Below are positions 59,411 to 59,613 of a DNA stretch of 59,613 nt, piece after piece. Under the pieces are notes generated by a model, which saw only the letters and a list, made by a program, of their open reading frames with translations, did not search any database and was not told where the DNA came from. The DNA lies in IMG/VR virus record IMGVR_UViG_3300031578_000031, positions 1 to 59,613 of that record. The stretch is one strand, 5' to 3'. This stretch comes from a virus. The number at the start of each line of letters is the position of its first letter. Positions within the stretch are counted from its first letter, which is position 1. A program made the translations under genes and the position numbers.

Positions 59411-59613
59411 TGGGGCTACCTAAAAAATCTTACAAGAAAAACAGTGATATTGTACCGGAGCTGACAACAGTGTTGTCATTTTCAGGTGGACTGTCTTCCG
59501 CAAGGATGTTATCTCTATGGGGGAATGCAGTGGATCATGTGATTTTTGCCAATACTGGGAAGGAACATCCTGGCACACTGGACTTCGTTAGAGATTGCGA
59601 GCAACACTTTAAC
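59410..59613 (+). CDS. PAPS reductase-like PP-loop protein (partial)
   Basis: The window ends within this gene; 68 residues are seen. VLSFSGGLSSARML (near 20-33) is the PP-loop that binds ATP in PAPS reductases and related adenylyl enzymes. The following VIFANTGKEHPGTLDFVRDCEQ is the family's Glu/Asp-rich second element. In phages these enzymes may serve sulfur or nucleotide modification or DNA modification. Without the rest the substrate cannot be judged. Confidence 0.7.
   Translation, partial: MGLPKKSYKKNSDIVPELTTVLSFSGGLSSARMLSLWGNAVDHVIFANTGKEHPGTLDFVRDCEQHFN

Noticed and set aside
1-59613. CRISPR array
   Set aside because: No repeats of 23-47 bases with regular unique spacers exist. 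The only regular repeats are the 12-base array at 56834 and the 15-base units at 50230, both inside genes.
1-59613. Temperate phage (prophage) assignment
   Set aside because: XRE regulators are present but no integrase, excisionase or attachment repeats could be found in this window. Lifestyle stays open.

Overview
The window looks like a large contiguous part of a tailed, probably short-tailed (podovirus-like), bacteriophage genome. Every gene I can support is on the + strand. Genes are tightly packed, many with ATGA/TAATG overlaps. The host is most likely a Bacteroidota bacterium. The best promoters match that phylum's -33/-7 pattern (TTTG or TTG, 18-20 bases, TAnnTTTG). Most long-leader genes lack a Shine-Dalgarno sequence and have A/T-rich upstream bases. 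No integrase, capsule-type endolysin, tape-measure or sheath gene is visible, and the right end cuts through a PP-loop gene.

Layout. (1) 1-586: non-coding leader with a terminator-like hairpin, a G-run cluster and a promoter. (2) 587-4045: early-type block with two XRE-type regulators, a winged-helix-like protein, unknowns and a full-length phage GroEL, in DNA strikingly rich in G and T on the coding strand. (3) 4046-4348: stem-loops and a tRNA-like structure. (4) 4349-8409: RuvA, an HD-like protein, RusA, two membrane/coiled-coil proteins that could be spanins, then two GroES-like proteins, the second apparently a tandem double domain. (5) 8461-30289: packaging and virion module: terminase, membrane protein, portal, scaffold candidate, HK97-type capsid protein, connector proteins, a 1598-residue tail (muzzle-like) protein and two internal/ejection protein candidates. 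(6) 30301-42663: one 4120-residue polyvalent protein with a DdrB/ParB-like domain, a Strawberry-notch-like helicase, a HELGH zincin motif and a C-terminal LPD38-like region. (7) 42701-48955: tailspike and fibre genes, a patatin-like phospholipase next to a holin, and a three-module protein related to the tailspike N-terminus. (8) 49098-59613: replication module with initiator (internal iteron-like repeats), DnaB-like helicase, DnaG-like primase, SSB with an acidic tip, small winged-helix proteins, and a membrane gene that probably undergoes -1 frameshifting.

How it fits together: the GroEL/GroES set probably folds virion proteins. RuvA and RusA would process branched replication products before packaging. 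The giant protein is probably packaged and injected to protect or remodel DNA in the new host. The patatin-holin pair is the likely lysis locus. Regulation appears to rest on a few Bacteroidota-type promoters, two sharing a 12-base extended element, and on structured RNA leaders around the replication genes.

Functions were assigned by reading motifs by eye. No database search was run, so family names below confidence 0.6 are hypotheses.
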